Origin: Deltaproteobacteria bacterium
Lineage (GTDB): Bacteria > Myxococcota_A > UBA9160 > JAFDDA01
Assembly (NCBI GenBank): GCA_019311105.1
Contig: JAFDDA010000060.1
Coordinates: forward strand, 1-53,628
Direction: 5' to 3'
Length of the DNA stretch: 53,628 bases
Position numbers and translations under genes: made by a program. Below are positions 1 through 8,701 of this stretch, piece by piece. The notes beneath the pieces were generated by a model. That model worked only from the letters and a program-made list of their open reading frames with translations. It had not been told where the DNA came from and searched no databases. The first letter of the stretch is position 1. Each line of letters starts with the position of its first letter.

Positions 1-1
1 C

Positions 2-160
2 GCCGCCGTCGCTTGGATGTATGACAAGGTCGCGGCCGGCGTGTTCCCACACGTATTGGTGGGGCTATGCGAGCGAGGACACGAAGCGCCCGAGAATGAA
101 CCGGGGAATCCTTCTTGGTCAACCTCGGCGCACTGCGGCTCGTCGAAGGCCCGGCCCTGA
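2..160 (+). other. Possible 3' end of a gene entering the window
   Basis: The second forward frame is open from the window edge to a TGA at 158-160. It would encode about 52 residues beginning AAVAWMYDKVAAGVF. It overlaps the next small reading frame and I recognise no family. It may be the tail of a gene cut by the window edge, or chance openness in GC-rich DNA. Confidence 0.2.
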
Positions 161-351
161 CCCGCGCCTGGATCGTGCTGAGCGTCTTGGCCTGCGTCGG
201 CGCAATCGGCGTCTGGGTCGTCTACACCCTGGAGCACGCACCGCACTCGCTCTGGATCTTCGCGTCGTTCCTCGTCCTCTCCTTCCTGGCGGAAGGCCTG
301 ATCCAACGCGCACACGGGAATAGGATCCTGAGCCGGAGTCGCCGATGTTAG
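115..351 (+). CDS. Small hypothetical membrane protein
   Basis: This 78-residue reading frame with a TTG start holds two clear hydrophobic stretches, residues about 19-40 (AWIVLSVLACVGAIGVWVVY) and 47-65 (SLWIFASFLVLSFLAEG), and an Arg-rich tail. It resembles a short two-helix inner-membrane protein or the remnant of a larger one. The upstream frame is closed by a stop at 97-99 and no convincing ribosome binding site precedes the TTG, so it could also be a degraded fragment. I do not recognise the family. Confidence 0.35.
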   Translation: MVNLGALRLVEGPALTRAWIVLSVLACVGAIGVWVVYTLEHAPHSLWIFASFLVLSFLAEGLIQRAHGNRILSRSRRC

Positions 352-385
352 AGTTCGAACGAATCAACGAAGGGAATCTTCTCCG

Positions 386-1753
386 ATGACCATTCGAGGG
401 ATGCAAATCCTACCGCTGCTGATCACGCTCGCCGCCTTGCCGGGAATGAGCGTGGCCGCGGAGCCGGGAGGTGGCGACGCGTCGGCGCAGTCCGCAGGGA
501 TTCTCCCGGTCCCGGACTACCAAGGCGACCTCTGGAACCGCAGTCACCTCACAGGCGACTGGGGCGGGTGGCGCACTACCCTGGCCGAAAAGGGGATCCA
601 ATTCGACGTAGACAACGTGAACTGGGTCGACAGTGTCGTCGGTGGCGGTAGCACCGACGATGCCGAGATCGGCGGCAACATCACCTACAACCTGAAATTG
701 GACCTGATGCGTGCGGGCATCCTTCCCGGGGCATTGATTCAAGTCCGTGGCGAGTCGCGGTACGGCAGTAGCGCCATCTTGAATACGGGCCAGCTCACTC
801 CCAACAACTCGGCGGCTCTCTCCCCCACCAACTATTCCAAGTTCGACGCGGGTCATGACATCGCCTTGTCGCAACTCTCCTACCTTCAGATGTTCTCCCC
901 GCACTTTGGCGTGATCCTCGGGAAGCTGGATCTCTATGCCGAGGGTGCCCCGAACGAGTTCGCCGGTGGACGCGGGCGTACGCAGTTCATGAACTGGAAC
1001 TTGAACTTCTCGACGCCCGCGCTGTTCGTCCCAGCCAGCACCCTCGGAGCAGGGGTGGTGATCTTGCCGAGCGAGAACCTGACCATCACGAGCCTGCTGC
1101 TCAGCGGCACGCAGTGTACGCATACCGACTGCTTCGACGACTTGGATGACAAGGGCGGTATATCAGTGACCACAGCCAGCTATCAATACGAGCTCTTCGG
1201 TCTTCCCGGCGGCACGAATGGATCGTTCATCTATTTCTTCGACGGTGATTTCGCGACCATCGGTAGTTTCGCAATCGGCCTGGATGCCGATGGCACGCTC
1301 GGATTGCAGGGATCAACGGAGTCCGATTCCTGGCAAGTCAGCGTCTCGTTCTGGCAGTACCTTTGCGTCGAGGACCCACACGACGGGCCGCTCCACCTGT
1401 TGAACGGGCGACCGGACCTGGAGGGATGGGGAGTCTTCGGCAGTGTCAGCGTTGCCGACAAGGACACGAACCCCTGGCGGACCAGTGTCGCCTTCGGGTT
1501 CGGCGGTCGCGGCGTGATTCCCAGCCGGCCCAATGACCTCTTCGGCATTGGCGGGTTCTACAACGAACTCGCGTCGAGCCTAACCGTGACGAATTTCGGC
1601 ATTGAAGAGGACTACGCGGGAGCGGAAGCTTTCTACAACTTTGCCATCACGCCGGCGGTGAGGTTCTCCGCCAACGTCCAGTACCTACCTTCGGTCCGGC
1701 CGAGGATCAACGACGCCACCATGGTCAGCGGGCGCCTCCAGTTCGTGTTCTGA
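386..1753 (+). CDS. OprB-family carbohydrate-selective porin
   Basis: A 455-residue outer-membrane beta-barrel protein of the OprB family (PF04966), which forms passive channels for sugars and other small solutes. It has an N-terminal signal peptide (hydrophobic core about residues 8-23, then AAEPGG). The family signature SHLTGDWGGWRTTLAEKGI is at about residues 54-72. The rest alternates polar and aromatic residues as in beta strands and ends in phenylalanine (LQFVF), the usual terminal signal for barrel assembly. Length fits the family. It precedes the sulfatase run by about 90 bases, so a role in importing the sulfatase substrate is possible but is inference. Confidence 0.9.
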   Translation: MTIRGMQILPLLITLAALPGMSVAAEPGGGDASAQSAGILPVPDYQGDLWNRSHLTGDWGGWRTTLAEKGIQFDVDNVNWVDSVVGGGSTDDAEIGGNITYNLKLDLMRAGILPGALIQVRGESRYGSSAILNTGQLTPNNSAALSPTNYSKFDAGHDIALSQLSYLQMFSPHFGVILGKLDLYAEGAPNEFAGGRGRTQFMNWNLNFSTPALFVPASTLGAGVVILPSENLTITSLLLSGTQCTHTDCFDDLDDKGGISVTTASYQYELFGLPGGTNGSFIYFFDGDFATIGSFAIGLDADGTLGLQGSTESDSWQVSVSFWQYLCVEDPHDGPLHLLNGRPDLEGWGVFGSVSVADKDTNPWRTSVAFGFGGRGVIPSRPNDLFGIGGFYNELASSLTVTNFGIEEDYAGAEAFYNFAITPAVRFSANVQYLPSVRPRINDATMVSGRLQFVF

Positions 1754-1840
1754 ACGCGACCGAGCAATGAAGCCTCGAGGGGCGAACCCTTGGCGGCGGC
1801 GCCGAGCGAGCGCGACCGAGAACAATCAAAGGAGTCAGTC

Positions 1841-3370
1841 ATGAAGTCGAAAGTCCATTGCCGAAGCGCCCTCGCACTGGGTTTGCTTGCCCTCCTCGCC
1901 CCCCTGAACACAGCCTGGGCTGCGGCGAAGCCCAACATCGTCGTCATCTGGGGCGATGACATCGGCCTCACCAATGTCAGCGCGTACTCGAAGGGGGTGA
2001 TGGGCTACCAGACACCCAACATCGACCGCGTTGCGAACGAAGGCGTGACCTTCACGGACGCCTACGCCGACCAGAGCTGCACGGCGGGCCGCTCGTCCTT
2101 CGTCACCGGCCAGTCCACGTTCCGAACGGGGCTCTCCAAGGTCGGCATGCCGGGCGCCAAGGAAGGGCTCAACTTCGAGGACCCGTCGATCGCCACCCTG
2201 CTCAAGCAGGAGGGCTACGCCACGGCTCAGTTCGGCAAGAACCACCTCGGCGACCGCAACGAGCACCTGCCGACGGTGCACGGCTTCGACGAGTTCTACG
2301 GCGCCCTCTACCACCTGAACGCGTCGGAAGAGCCGGAGCACGACGTGGACGACCCGACCGTGGACCCGCGCGCCGGCAAGATGGGCAAGCAGGTCTGCAC
2401 GGACACCGGCCCCTTGACCAAGAAGCGGATGGAGACCGTCGACGACGAGATCCAGGATCGGGCGCTGGACTTCATCAGGCGTCAACACGAGGCTGGGAAG
2501 CCCTTCTTCACATGGGTCAACTTCACCCACATGCATTTCCGGACCCATGTGAAGCCCGAGAGCCTGGATCAGTCGGGGGTCGCGCAGAGCGAGTATCACG
2601 ATGCCATGATCGATCATGACAAGAACGTCGGAGCGGTCCTGGACCTCCTCGACACGCTCGGCATCGCGGACGACACCATCGTCCTCTACAGCACCGACAA
2701 CGGTCCGCATCGCAACACCTGGCCCGACGCCGGGACATCCCCGTTCCGCAACGAGAAGAACAGCGGCTGGGAGGGTGGCTACCGAGTGCCGTCGATGGCG
2801 CGCTGGCCGGGCAAGATCAAGGCCGGCCAGGTGTCGAACGAGATCATCTCCCACCTCGACTGGCTGCCGACGCTCCTGGCGGCGGCGGGCAACTCCGACG
2901 TCAAGGAGAAGCTCCTGACGGGCTACGAGGCGAACGGCAAGAGCTACCGGGTGCACCTCGATGGCTACGACTTCCTTCCGTATCTGACCGGGAAGACGAA
3001 CGAGGCCCCTCGCGACCAGTTCTTCTACTTCTCCGACGAAGGCGACCTGCTGGGCCTCCGTCACAAGAACTGGAAGGTGCACTTCATGGTGCAGGACCAG
3101 GCCGGAACCCTGGAGATCTGGCAGCGTCAGTTCCGCGGTCTGCGCATGCCATACATCTTCAACCTGCGCACCGACCCCTTCGAGCAGGCCAACATCACGT
3201 CGAACAGCTACTGGGACTGGTACATCGACCATGCGTGGGTCCTGTACCCGCTCTCGGACGTCGTGGGTGAATTCCTGGCGACCTTCAAGGCCTACCCGCC
3301 GCGGATGAAGGCCGGCTCCTTCACCATTGGCGACGCCTTGGAGAAGCTCTCGTCGCCCGGCAGTCACTGA
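1841..3370 (+). CDS. Arylsulfatase (type I sulfatase), exported
   Basis: A 509-residue sulfatase of the alkaline-phosphatase superfamily that hydrolyses sulfate esters. I place the start at ATG 1841 because GGAG lies just upstream and it gives a clean signal peptide (LALGLLALLAPLNTAWA, cleavage near AAAK), placing the enzyme in the periplasm. Metal ligands are in VVIWGDDIG (Asp39, Asp40) and STDNGP. The catalytic loop is SCTAGRSSFVTG with Cys80 as the predicted formylglycine residue. It reads C-x-A-x-R instead of the common C-x-P-x-R, a variant also known in sulfatases. It leads a co-directional run of five genes with small gaps. No formylglycine-generating enzyme is present here, so maturation must be encoded elsewhere. 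The substrate is unknown. Confidence 0.93.
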   Translation: MKSKVHCRSALALGLLALLAPLNTAWAAAKPNIVVIWGDDIGLTNVSAYSKGVMGYQTPNIDRVANEGVTFTDAYADQSCTAGRSSFVTGQSTFRTGLSKVGMPGAKEGLNFEDPSIATLLKQEGYATAQFGKNHLGDRNEHLPTVHGFDEFYGALYHLNASEEPEHDVDDPTVDPRAGKMGKQVCTDTGPLTKKRMETVDDEIQDRALDFIRRQHEAGKPFFTWVNFTHMHFRTHVKPESLDQSGVAQSEYHDAMIDHDKNVGAVLDLLDTLGIADDTIVLYSTDNGPHRNTWPDAGTSPFRNEKNSGWEGGYRVPSMARWPGKIKAGQVSNEIISHLDWLPTLLAAAGNSDVKEKLLTGYEANGKSYRVHLDGYDFLPYLTGKTNEAPRDQFFYFSDEGDLLGLRHKNWKVHFMVQDQAGTLEIWQRQFRGLRMPYIFNLRTDPFEQANITSNSYWDWYIDHAWVLYPLSDVVGEFLATFKAYPPRMKAGSFTIGDALEKLSSPGSH

Positions 3371-3383
3371 GGGAAGTGTCGTC

Positions 3384-4382
3384 ATGAACCGTTCCTTGCA
3401 GACGATCGTGATTCTCCTTCTCGTGCTTCCGCTGTCGGTGACGGCAGCGGAAGCACGAGCCGATGCACTCCCGTCCTGGCAGTACGGGGCCACGAAGCTC
3501 CGAATCGTCCAGTTCGTCGAGCGCGCCACCACTCCCGGGGGGCCGGGCTGGGTGCCGGCGGCGGAGCGCATCGCCGTCTTCGACAACGACGGCACGCTCT
3601 GGGCCGAGCAGCCCCTCTATTTCCAGCTCTTCTTCGCCTTGGATCGCATCAAGGCCCTCGCGCCCGAGCATCCCGAGTGGAAGGAGCAGCAGCCCTTCAA
3701 GGCGGCCCTCGAAGGCGACATGAATGCGGTCCTGGCCGGGGGGAAGAAGGCGATCCTCGACATCGTCATGGCGAGCCACGCCGGCAACACCGCGGCCGAG
3801 TTCGGGAGCATCGTCGCCGACTGGATCGAGACGGCGCGTCACCCGACGACGGGGCGCCCCTATACCGAGATGGTCTACCAGCCGATGCTGGAGCTGCTCG
3901 CCTACCTGCGCGCGAACGGGTTCAAGACCTACATCGTGTCGGGCGGTGGCGTCGAATTCATCCGGGTCTGGTCGGAGCGCGCCTACGGCATCCCGCCCGA
4001 GCAGGTGATCGGGTCGAGCATCAAGCTCGAGTTCGAGCTTCGGGACGGCGGCCCCGTCCTCGTGCGCAAGGCCGAGGTCGACTTCGTCGACGACAAGGCC
4101 GGCAAGCCGGTCGGCATCCAGAAGTATATCGGCCGCCGCCCGGTGCTCGCCTTCGGCAACTCCGACGGTGACCTGCAGATGCTGAAGTGGACCGCCGCGG
4201 GCGCCGGGCCGAGCTTGATGGCGATCGTCCATCACACGGACTCCGAGCGGGAATGGGCTTACGATCGGGAGTCCCACATCGGCACGCTGGATGCCGCGCT
4301 GGACGAAGCGCGCGTCCGCGGCTGGCTGGTCGTGGACATGGCTCGCGACTGGAACGCGGTTCACCCGCCCGCCGAGGAGTAG
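3384..4382 (+). CDS. HAD-superfamily phosphatase-like hydrolase, exported
   Basis: A 332-residue haloacid dehalogenase-family hydrolase, related to phosphoserine-phosphatase-type proteins. The start is ATG 3384 with GAGGGAAG upstream. The signal peptide ends near TAAEARA, so it is probably periplasmic. Motif I is FDNDGTLW with nucleophile Asp67 and Asp69. Motif II is the serine in IVSGGGVEF. Motif IV is FGNSDGDLQML. The start is 13 bases after the sulfatase stop, indicating one transcript. The substrate is unknown; a phosphate ester handled together with the sulfatase is inference. Confidence 0.88.
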   Translation: MNRSLQTIVILLLVLPLSVTAAEARADALPSWQYGATKLRIVQFVERATTPGGPGWVPAAERIAVFDNDGTLWAEQPLYFQLFFALDRIKALAPEHPEWKEQQPFKAALEGDMNAVLAGGKKAILDIVMASHAGNTAAEFGSIVADWIETARHPTTGRPYTEMVYQPMLELLAYLRANGFKTYIVSGGGVEFIRVWSERAYGIPPEQVIGSSIKLEFELRDGGPVLVRKAEVDFVDDKAGKPVGIQKYIGRRPVLAFGNSDGDLQMLKWTAAGAGPSLMAIVHHTDSEREWAYDRESHIGTLDAALDEARVRGWLVVDMARDWNAVHPPAEE

Positions 4383-4426
4383 TTGGACTCATGAAGACGG
4401 TGACATCCAGTGAAGGGGATAGAGAC

Positions 4427-6370
4427 ATGACGGCGCCGAGAACTGTCCATTGTCTGGTCATGACGTTCGTGATGGCGGCGATGACTGCCCTGCCGGCTGC
4501 CGCACAGGATGCGGGCACGCCGAACAAGGGGGCCCTGTCCGACGCCTACACGGGCAAGGCTTACTCACCCTATGCAGGGCGCGACTATCCCGAGCGCCCG
4601 CTGTGGGGCGACTCCCATCTCCATACCGCGCTGTCGATGGATGCCGGCGTCTTCGGCAACCGCTTGGCGCCCCGCGAAGCCTACCGGTTCGCACGGGGTG
4701 AGGAAGTGACGTCGAGCACGGGCAGGCGGCTTCGGTTGTCGCGACCGCTGGACTGGCTGGTCATTGCCGACCATTCCGATGGGATGGGGCTCGCCGGCGA
4801 TGTGATCGCCGGCAAGTCGTCGTTGATGGCCTATGAGCAGGCGGCGCGTTGGCACGCGGGCATCGAGGAGGGCGGTGACGCGGCGGTCCAGGCGTCGCTC
4901 GATCTGATCGGTGCCTTTTCGCAGGGCACGGTCGACCCGGAGATGATGGCGCAGTATTCGCCGGGCTCGAAGTCGTACAAGAACCTCTGGGAGAGGGTCG
5001 TCGCCGAGGCGGAAGCCTTCAACGATCCGGGCCGGTTCACCGCCTTCATCGGCTTCGAGTGGACCTCGCTGATCAAGGGCAACAACATGCACCGCGTCGT
5101 GATCATGCGCGACGGTCCTGTCCGGGCGCGGCAGGTCGTGCCCTATACGATGGGCGCGCCGGGAAGCCCCGACCCGCGGGACCTGTGGAAGTATCTGACC
5201 AACTACGAAGAGAAGACGGGCGGCGAGATCCTGGCGATCCCTCACAACGCCAACCTCGCCAACGGCATCATGTTCCCGCTCGAGGCGCAGTGGAACGGCA
5301 AGAAGCTCGATGAGACCTACGTGACCCAGCGCGACAAGTGGGAGCCGCTCTACGAAGCCACCCAGATCAAGGGGGACAGCGAAGCTCACCCATACCTGTC
5401 GCCCGAGGACGAATTCGCCGACTACGGGACCTGGGACGTCGGCAATCTCGACCTGAGCGAAGCCAAGACCAAGGACATGCTAGCCGGGGAGTACGCCCGC
5501 GAAGCCCTGAAGCGCGGGCTGGAGATCGAGGCCAGGCTCGGCACCAACCCATACAAGTTCGGCCTGATCGGAGCGACTGACAGCCACACCTCGCTGGCCT
5601 CGGCCGAGGAGGAGAACTGGTTCGGCAAGCATGCCGGCTACGAGCCCAAGCCCGATCGAATGACTCATCCCATGTTCAAGACCGAGGCCGGCACGATCGA
5701 GGGACACATGCAGCTCGCCTCGGGGCTCGCGGGAGTCTGGGCGAGGGAGAACACCCGCGAGGCCATCTTCGACGCATTGATGCGCAAGGAGGTCTACGGC
5801 ACGACCGGCCCGCGAATGCATGTCCGCTTCTTTGGCGGCTGGGAGTTTACGCCGCAGGATCTGCACTCACGCACGCCTGCCGCCTCCGGCTACCTGAAGG
5901 GGGCACCCATGGGCGGCGACCTGCGCGCCATGCCCAAGGACGCGAAGGCGCCGGTCTTCATGGCCTACGCGCTGCGCGATCCGGTTGGTGCCAATCTCGA
6001 TCGCATCCAGATCGTGAAGGGCTGGCGCGACGCCGACGGCACCCACGAAAAGGTCTACGACGTCGCCTGGTCCGGCGATCGGACGGCGGGCGCAGATGGC
6101 AAGCTGCCGGCAGTCGGCAGCACCGTCGACATCGCCAACGCCAGTTGGAGCAACGCGATCGGCGCTGCCTCCCTGGGGGAGGTATGGACCGACCCTGATT
6201 TCGACGCGGCTCAGAAGGCCTTCTACTATGCCCGGGTAATCGAGATTCCGACGCCGCGCTGGACCGCCTACGATGCCTTCCGCTTCGGAATCGCGCTGCC
6301 CGAGGGCGTGGCGGGCTCCCACCAGGAGAGGGCCTACACGTCGCCAATCTGGTACACGCCCGGATCCTGA
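4427..6370 (+). CDS. DUF3604 family protein, exported PHP-like metalloprotein
   Basis: A 647-residue DUF3604 protein (PF12228). I choose ATG 4427, preceded by GAAGGGG, because it gives a standard signal peptide (VMTFVMAAMTALPAAAQ); ATG 4391 in the same frame is an alternative. After the signal come PLWGDSHLHTALSMDAG (His64, His66) and DWLVIADHSDGMG, which resemble metal-binding motifs of PHP-type phosphoesterases, and further on AIPHNANL and GATDSH. Proteins of this family often sit beside sulfatases, as here. The biochemical function is not established, so no reaction is assigned. Confidence 0.88.
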   Translation: MTAPRTVHCLVMTFVMAAMTALPAAAQDAGTPNKGALSDAYTGKAYSPYAGRDYPERPLWGDSHLHTALSMDAGVFGNRLAPREAYRFARGEEVTSSTGRRLRLSRPLDWLVIADHSDGMGLAGDVIAGKSSLMAYEQAARWHAGIEEGGDAAVQASLDLIGAFSQGTVDPEMMAQYSPGSKSYKNLWERVVAEAEAFNDPGRFTAFIGFEWTSLIKGNNMHRVVIMRDGPVRARQVVPYTMGAPGSPDPRDLWKYLTNYEEKTGGEILAIPHNANLANGIMFPLEAQWNGKKLDETYVTQRDKWEPLYEATQIKGDSEAHPYLSPEDEFADYGTWDVGNLDLSEAKTKDMLAGEYAREALKRGLEIEARLGTNPYKFGLIGATDSHTSLASAEEENWFGKHAGYEPKPDRMTHPMFKTEAGTIEGHMQLASGLAGVWARENTREAIFDALMRKEVYGTTGPRMHVRFFGGWEFTPQDLHSRTPAASGYLKGAPMGGDLRAMPKDAKAPVFMAYALRDPVGANLDRIQIVKGWRDADGTHEKVYDVAWSGDRTAGADGKLPAVGSTVDIANASWSNAIGAASLGEVWTDPDFDAAQKAFYYARVIEIPTPRWTAYDAFRFGIALPEGVAGSHQERAYTSPIWYTPGS

Positions 6371-6384
6371 CGAGGGGATCGGGC

Positions 6385-7242
6385 ATGAATCTCGTCTGGC
6401 GGCTGCTTCGGGAGCCGCTCTTCCAGTTCCTCGTCGGTGGCGGCCTGCTTTTTGCGCTGTACACGGCGCAGTCCGACGACGCTCCGGGCCCGGCCAACGA
6501 GATCGTCCTTGGGGCGGACCGCATCGAGCTGCTCGCCAAGGGGTTCGAGGCTGCGTGGCGGCGCCCGCCGTCCGACGACGAGCGGAGGGCTCTGATCGAT
6601 GATCACATCCGCGAAGAGATCTATTACCGCGAGGCGCTGGCCCTCGGCCTCGACCGGAACGACACGATCATCCGGCGGCGGCTCCGCCAGAAGATGGAGT
6701 TCTTTTCGGACGTCGGCGCCGACCTCCTGACGCCGGCTCCGGGCGAGCTGGAGGCCCACTACCTGGTAAGGGAGGAAGCCTTCCGGCACGGGCCCCAGCT
6801 GGCCTTTGAACAGCTCTATCTCGGCGAGGCACCGGAGAGTGGAACGATCGAGCGCTCCTTGCGTGCGTTCCAGTCGAATGCCGTCGCGGACGAGGAAATT
6901 TCGTCGTTGGGGGTGCGCACGCTGCTGCCGCCGGGCCTCGGGCTGTCGCCCCCCGAGGCGGTGGACGGCGTGTTCGGATCGGGATTCTTCGACCAGCTCG
7001 CGGAGCTACCGGTGGGCGTGTGGACGGGGCCCGTCCAATCCTCCTACGGCGTGCACCTTGTACGAATCGTCGAGCGAGTCCCCGCACGGACACCGCCCCT
7101 CGAGGAGATCCGTGACGCCGTGCTGAAGGACTGGCGGGTCGTGAAGGCGCAGCGACTACGCGAACTGCACTTCGAACGATTGCGCGAGCGGTACGTGATT
7201 GAGATCGAGGGCACCGTCGACCCCGCAGCGGGCGAACGGTGA
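6385..7242 (+). CDS. Membrane-anchored parvulin-type peptidyl-prolyl isomerase
   Basis: A 285-residue protein with one N-terminal transmembrane anchor (FQFLVGGGLLFALYTAQ) and a SurA/PpiC-like body. A helical N-domain (about residues 45-130) is followed by a rotamase-like region with LAELPVGVWTGPVQSSYGVHLVRI, matching the parvulin core pattern of Gly-x-W then S-x-x-G-x-H-L. The C-terminal helix is basic. It probably assists folding of exported proteins at the inner membrane. It starts 15 bases after the DUF3604 gene and overlaps the next gene by four bases (GTGA), so it is co-transcribed and may serve the exported enzymes of this run. Confidence 0.85.
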   Translation: MNLVWRLLREPLFQFLVGGGLLFALYTAQSDDAPGPANEIVLGADRIELLAKGFEAAWRRPPSDDERRALIDDHIREEIYYREALALGLDRNDTIIRRRLRQKMEFFSDVGADLLTPAPGELEAHYLVREEAFRHGPQLAFEQLYLGEAPESGTIERSLRAFQSNAVADEEISSLGVRTLLPPGLGLSPPEAVDGVFGSGFFDQLAELPVGVWTGPVQSSYGVHLVRIVERVPARTPPLEEIRDAVLKDWRVVKAQRLRELHFERLRERYVIEIEGTVDPAAGER

Positions 7243-8258
7243 CGACCCTCCGGGGTAGGTCGATTCTGGTGCCGTTGTTGCTGCTCGCCGGAGCCCTCGG
7301 ATTCGCCGCTTCCGCCGACGCCCATGCGCTTCAACCCGGATATCTGGAGCTGCGCCGGATCGAAGGCGATCTCTACCAGGTGCTTTGGAAGGTGCCTGCG
7401 ACGGGCGGGCGCCCCATGGAGATCTCCGCGGAGCTGCCCGAGGGCTGTGACCCACGGGTGCCGCAAGCGCTCGCCTGGAACGGCGCAGCCTACCTCGCGG
7501 CGTGGGTCGCGAGTTGCTCGCGAGGCCTCGAAGGAGGGGTGATCACGATCGTCGGCCTCGAGCAGACCGCGACCGACGTCCTCGTCCGGTTGGACTTTGC
7601 CGATGGAGTCGACCGGGCGCACCGCCTGACCGCCGGCGATCCGAGCTTCAGGGTTCCAGCCCGACCCAGCAGCGTGGAAGTCGTTCGAACCTACCTGCTT
7701 CTGGGCTTCGAACACATCCTGCGCGGCATCGACCACCTCCTGTTCGTTCTGGCCCTGCTGCTTCTCGTGAAAGGCGCGCGGAGGCTCGCTGCCACCGTCA
7801 CCGCTTTCACGGTCGCTCACAGCCTCACTCTGGCCGGTGCGACCCTGGGCTTCGTTCATGCCCCCGGGCCGCCGATCGAGGCCGCCATCGCGTTGAGCAT
7901 CGTGTTCCTCGCCGCAGAGATCCTCCGAAGCCGACGAGGCCAGCAGGGGCTTGCAGAGCGCCGTCCATGGGTCGTCGCCTTTGCGTTCGGCCTGCTCCAT
8001 GGCTTCGGCTTCGCCGGGGCGTTGATCGAGGTCGGATTGCCACAGAACTCGATTCCCATGGCGCTGTTGTTCTTCAACCTCGGCGTAGAGGCAGGGCAGC
8101 TGTTCTTCATCGCCTGCGCGTTCGCGTTGCTTGCACTCGCGGGCCAGGTCACCCAACGCATCGACGTCGCGCTTCCGTCCTGGGGATGGGCCGTTCCGCC
8201 CTACGCCATCGGCTGCCTCGCGGCGTTCTGGGTCCTCCAACGCATCGAAGCTTTCTGA
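7239..8258 (+). CDS. HupE/UreJ-family membrane protein
   Basis: A 339-residue protein with a signal peptide, a periplasmic domain of about 130 residues and then about six transmembrane helices. Helix motifs EHILRGIDHLLFVLALLL and FAFGLLHGFGFAG are characteristic of HupE/UreJ-like membrane proteins. Some relatives are nickel or cobalt permeases, others are uncharacterised. The start is GTG 7239 overlapping the preceding stop as GTGA. It is the last gene of the five-gene run. No hydrogenase or urease gene is nearby, so a nickel role is not supported by context. Confidence 0.82.
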   Translation: MTTLRGRSILVPLLLLAGALGFAASADAHALQPGYLELRRIEGDLYQVLWKVPATGGRPMEISAELPEGCDPRVPQALAWNGAAYLAAWVASCSRGLEGGVITIVGLEQTATDVLVRLDFADGVDRAHRLTAGDPSFRVPARPSSVEVVRTYLLLGFEHILRGIDHLLFVLALLLLVKGARRLAATVTAFTVAHSLTLAGATLGFVHAPGPPIEAAIALSIVFLAAEILRSRRGQQGLAERRPWVVAFAFGLLHGFGFAGALIEVGLPQNSIPMALLFFNLGVEAGQLFFIACAFALLALAGQVTQRIDVALPSWGWAVPPYAIGCLAAFWVLQRIEAF

Positions 8259-8440
8259 GGGGTGGGCATCGGGCGACGTGCACGAAATGGAGGCGGACGG
8301 GGACCGCCGAGATACGTCTCGGCCGACCTGATCAGCCGCGCTTGCGGAACGCGAGAGCCACAGGGCCTTCCCACAATCTGCCCACGAGACTGGATTTGCT
8401 GTTAGAGCGCGCGGAGCGCGACACGCGCAACGGGCTGGGA
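8259..8440. other. Intergenic, no gene seen
   Basis: Between the HupE-like gene and the tRNA I see no convincing gene on either strand and no clear terminator with a T-run. Confidence 0.5.
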
Positions 8441-8532
8441 TGGCGGAGAGGGTGGGATTCGAACCCACGGAGGGCTTGCACCCTCACCTGATTTCGAGTC
8501 AGGCACGTTCAACCGGGCTCCGCCACCTCTCC
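8441..8532 (-). tRNA. tRNA-Ser (anticodon CGA)
   Basis: The reverse complement folds as a class II tRNA. The acceptor stem pairs GGAGAGG with CCTCTCC, the anticodon stem is CCTGA/TCAGG with loop CTCGAAA giving anticodon CGA, there is a long variable arm (GAGGGTGCAAGCCCTC), and the T arm contains GTTCGAATC. The discriminator base is G and CCA is encoded at 8443-8441. The long variable arm and anticodon identify tRNA-Ser reading UCG codons. Confidence 0.95.
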
Positions 8533-8606
8533 GACGGGCGCGCATCGTAGCACGCACAAGGGCAGCGAAAAGCTCGATCCCGTGCAAGAAAACCACATGA
8601 AATCAG
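8531..8606. repeat. Noncoding repeat, copy 1
   Basis: About 76 bases starting at the 5' end of the tRNA gene and closely similar to 13085-13161. Both copies share CCGACG near the start, AGGGCAG in the middle, then CGATCC-x-GTGCAA, and end in CACATGAAATCAG. By eye roughly three quarters of positions match. The minus-strand reading lies directly upstream of the tRNA. Function unknown. Confidence 0.7.
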
Positions 8607-8701
8607 CCCAGTAGGCTCGACCCGGCGAGGCGCAAAGGTGGGTAAAACGGGGCCGTCGGACGCTGGCTCGTGGGACGCAATGTGGGTAAAGTGCGGCAGT
8701 C

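Noticed and set aside
1835-3595. Minus-strand open frame of 586 codons opposite the arylsulfatase
   Set aside because: No recognisable motif, and the sulfatase on the other strand has its complete catalytic signature.
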